A DNA stretch of 8,806 nucleotides from an uncultured Gemella sp. (GTDB lineage Bacteria; Bacillota; Bacilli; Staphylococcales; Gemellaceae): positions 1-8,806 of the forward strand of contig CAKMQO010000170.1 of assembly GCA_927911695.1 (NCBI GenBank), read 5' to 3'. The notes below the pieces were generated by a model. That model saw only the letters and a program-made list of their open reading frames with translations, did not search any database and was not told the DNA's origin. Below are positions 8,161 to 8,806 of this stretch, piece after piece (position 1 is the first letter of the stretch; each line of letters starts with the position of its first letter). The position numbers and the translations under genes are program-made.

Positions 8161-8785
8161 ATGAATAAGAAGTTTAAAAATGCTTTTTTGAATGTTCTTA
8201 TCGTGGTACTGTTGTGTACATCAGTAGTATTGATATTCAAAAATCAAATTAGAGAATATTTAACAGGTAATGCCAATGATAAGATTATTACAGCATATAA
8301 AAACAATAAAGGTGAAGTAGACATACCTTGGTGGCAAAAAATGTTCACAGATAATGAGTCAAAAATTAAATTAACAGACTCAATGTTAGGAATTTTTAAA
8401 AATTGATAGTGTAGATATAGAAGAACCAATCTTCCAAGATGTTACTGAAATCAATTTAATCAATGGAGTAGCAACATCACAAGAGCCATCAACTTTAGAT
8501 GCTCAAAACGTTGTTATCGCAGGACACAGTGTTCAAGGTGTTGGAATAAGATTTAATAACTTAAACAAAATAAAAAATGGTGCTAAAATTCAAATTATTT
8601 CAAAAGATAAATTGCGTACATACGAAGTAAATAAACTTTATGATGTAGCACCAACACAAGTTGAAAATTTTTAGAACAACATGAAAAATGGAGCCGAAAA
8701 TATTAAAAATTATTTACATAGTGATAATTTTTAATCCACAAACAGGTGAATGGGAAAGCCGATTTGTAGTAGAAGCAAAAATTAA
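8161..8785 (+). CDS. srtA: Class A sortase, heavily frameshifted in this sequence
   Basis: Sortase A is a membrane-anchored cysteine transpeptidase that attaches LPxTG-type surface proteins to the cell wall. The raw frame stops after 81 codons, but the protein continues across several one-base breaks. Residues 7-26 (NAFLNVLIVVLLCTSVVLIF) form an uncleaved signal anchor. After a break at 8393-8402 the frame reads KIDSVDIEEPIFQDVT, then TLDAQNVVIAGHSVQGVG with the catalytic His (codon 8525, residue 122), GAKIQIISKDKLRTYEVNKL and YDVAPTQVENF. Further breaks at 8668-8672, 8684-8688, 8705-8709, 8720 and 8728-8732 give LFTCDNFNPQTGEWESRFVV: the Cys codon TGT is split by an extra A at 8720 (residue 187) and Arg is residue 200. 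The Cys-Arg distance of 13 equals C184-R197 of S. aureus SrtA, and His is at 120 there. One more A at 8777-8781 would end the protein at TAA 8783-8785, about 208 residues (S. aureus 206); otherwise the frame runs off the window. It starts 9 bases after recG. Confidence 0.82.
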
Positions 8786-8786
8786 T

Positions 8787-8806
8787 AGGAGAAGAAAAGT
8801 GCATTA
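8787..8806 (+). other. Possible Shine-Dalgarno site and GTG start of a further gene, cut by the window edge
   Basis: AGGAG (8787-8791) is followed after 7 bases by GTG (8799-8801), then two codons' worth of sequence to the edge. It makes sense only if srtA ends at 8785, which itself requires a one-base correction. Too little is present to say what the gene would be. Confidence 0.3.

Noticed and set aside
7794..8429. Minus-strand open frames 7794-8240 and 8244-8429
   Set aside because: They lie opposite conserved RecG and the sortase anchor; hydrophobic appearance is an antisense effect.
2709..8785. Interrupted genes as true pseudogenes or programmed frameshifts
   Set aside because: The breaks fall in many unrelated genes, in both directions, in homopolymers, without the stimulatory structures or conserved position expected of programmed events.
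1..8806. CRISPR arrays, insertion sequences, tRNA or rRNA genes
   Set aside because: No regularly spaced direct repeats, transposase motifs, terminal inverted repeats, tRNA cloverleaf or rRNA sequence was recognised on either strand.

Overview
The window looks like an ordinary chromosomal segment of a very AT-rich Gram-positive bacterium (Bacillota, Bacillales). The gene set points there: a type II NADH dehydrogenase, the RNA polymerase epsilon subunit next to RNase J, a two-subunit L-serine dehydratase followed by recG, and a class A sortase. Purine-rich Shine-Dalgarno sites fit as well. Protein resemblance recalled from memory is closest to Staphylococcus and Gemella, and Gemella is my best guess, but I cannot prove the genus from sequence alone. 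All supported genes lie on the + strand.

Layout. Positions 1-924 hold the 3' three quarters of ndh, closed by a strong intrinsic terminator at 945-984. The gap 925-1132 holds that terminator, an 8-bp AT-rich inverted repeat (1018-1038) and a probable extended -10 promoter (1058-1087). From 1133 to the right edge the genes are packed with gaps of 13 bases or less or with overlaps, and almost all have a clear Shine-Dalgarno site, so they read as one operon: a GNAT/class V aminotransferase fusion (1133-2695), rpoY (2709-2929), rnjA for RNase J (2922-4594), sdaAB (4597-5264), sdaAA (5276-6148), recG (6141-8151) and srtA (8161 to about 8785). A further gene may start with GTG at 8799.

How the genes work together. 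RpoY is an RNA polymerase subunit and RNase J is an RNA-decay and maturation nuclease; this pair is a standard Bacillota neighbourhood. SdaAB and SdaAA form the iron-sulfur L-serine ammonia-lyase that turns serine into pyruvate and ammonia. The sdaAB-sdaAA-recG order is also found in Bacillus subtilis, where fatty-acid genes follow; here a sortase follows instead. The first gene of the run, an aminotransferase fused to an acyltransferase-like domain, has no settled function and is the least explained protein in the window.

Sequence quality dominates interpretation. Five of the eight genes (rpoY, rnjA, sdaAB, recG, srtA) are interrupted by single-base frameshifts, nearly all in A or T runs, while the encoded proteins remain well conserved on both sides of each break. 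Fifteen such sites can be proposed, seven of them in the last 420 bases. Five essential or useful genes decaying together is very unlikely, so I read these as base-calling or assembly errors in homopolymers. I annotate the genes across the breaks. I did not find a previously undescribed system; the best candidate for novelty is the fusion enzyme.
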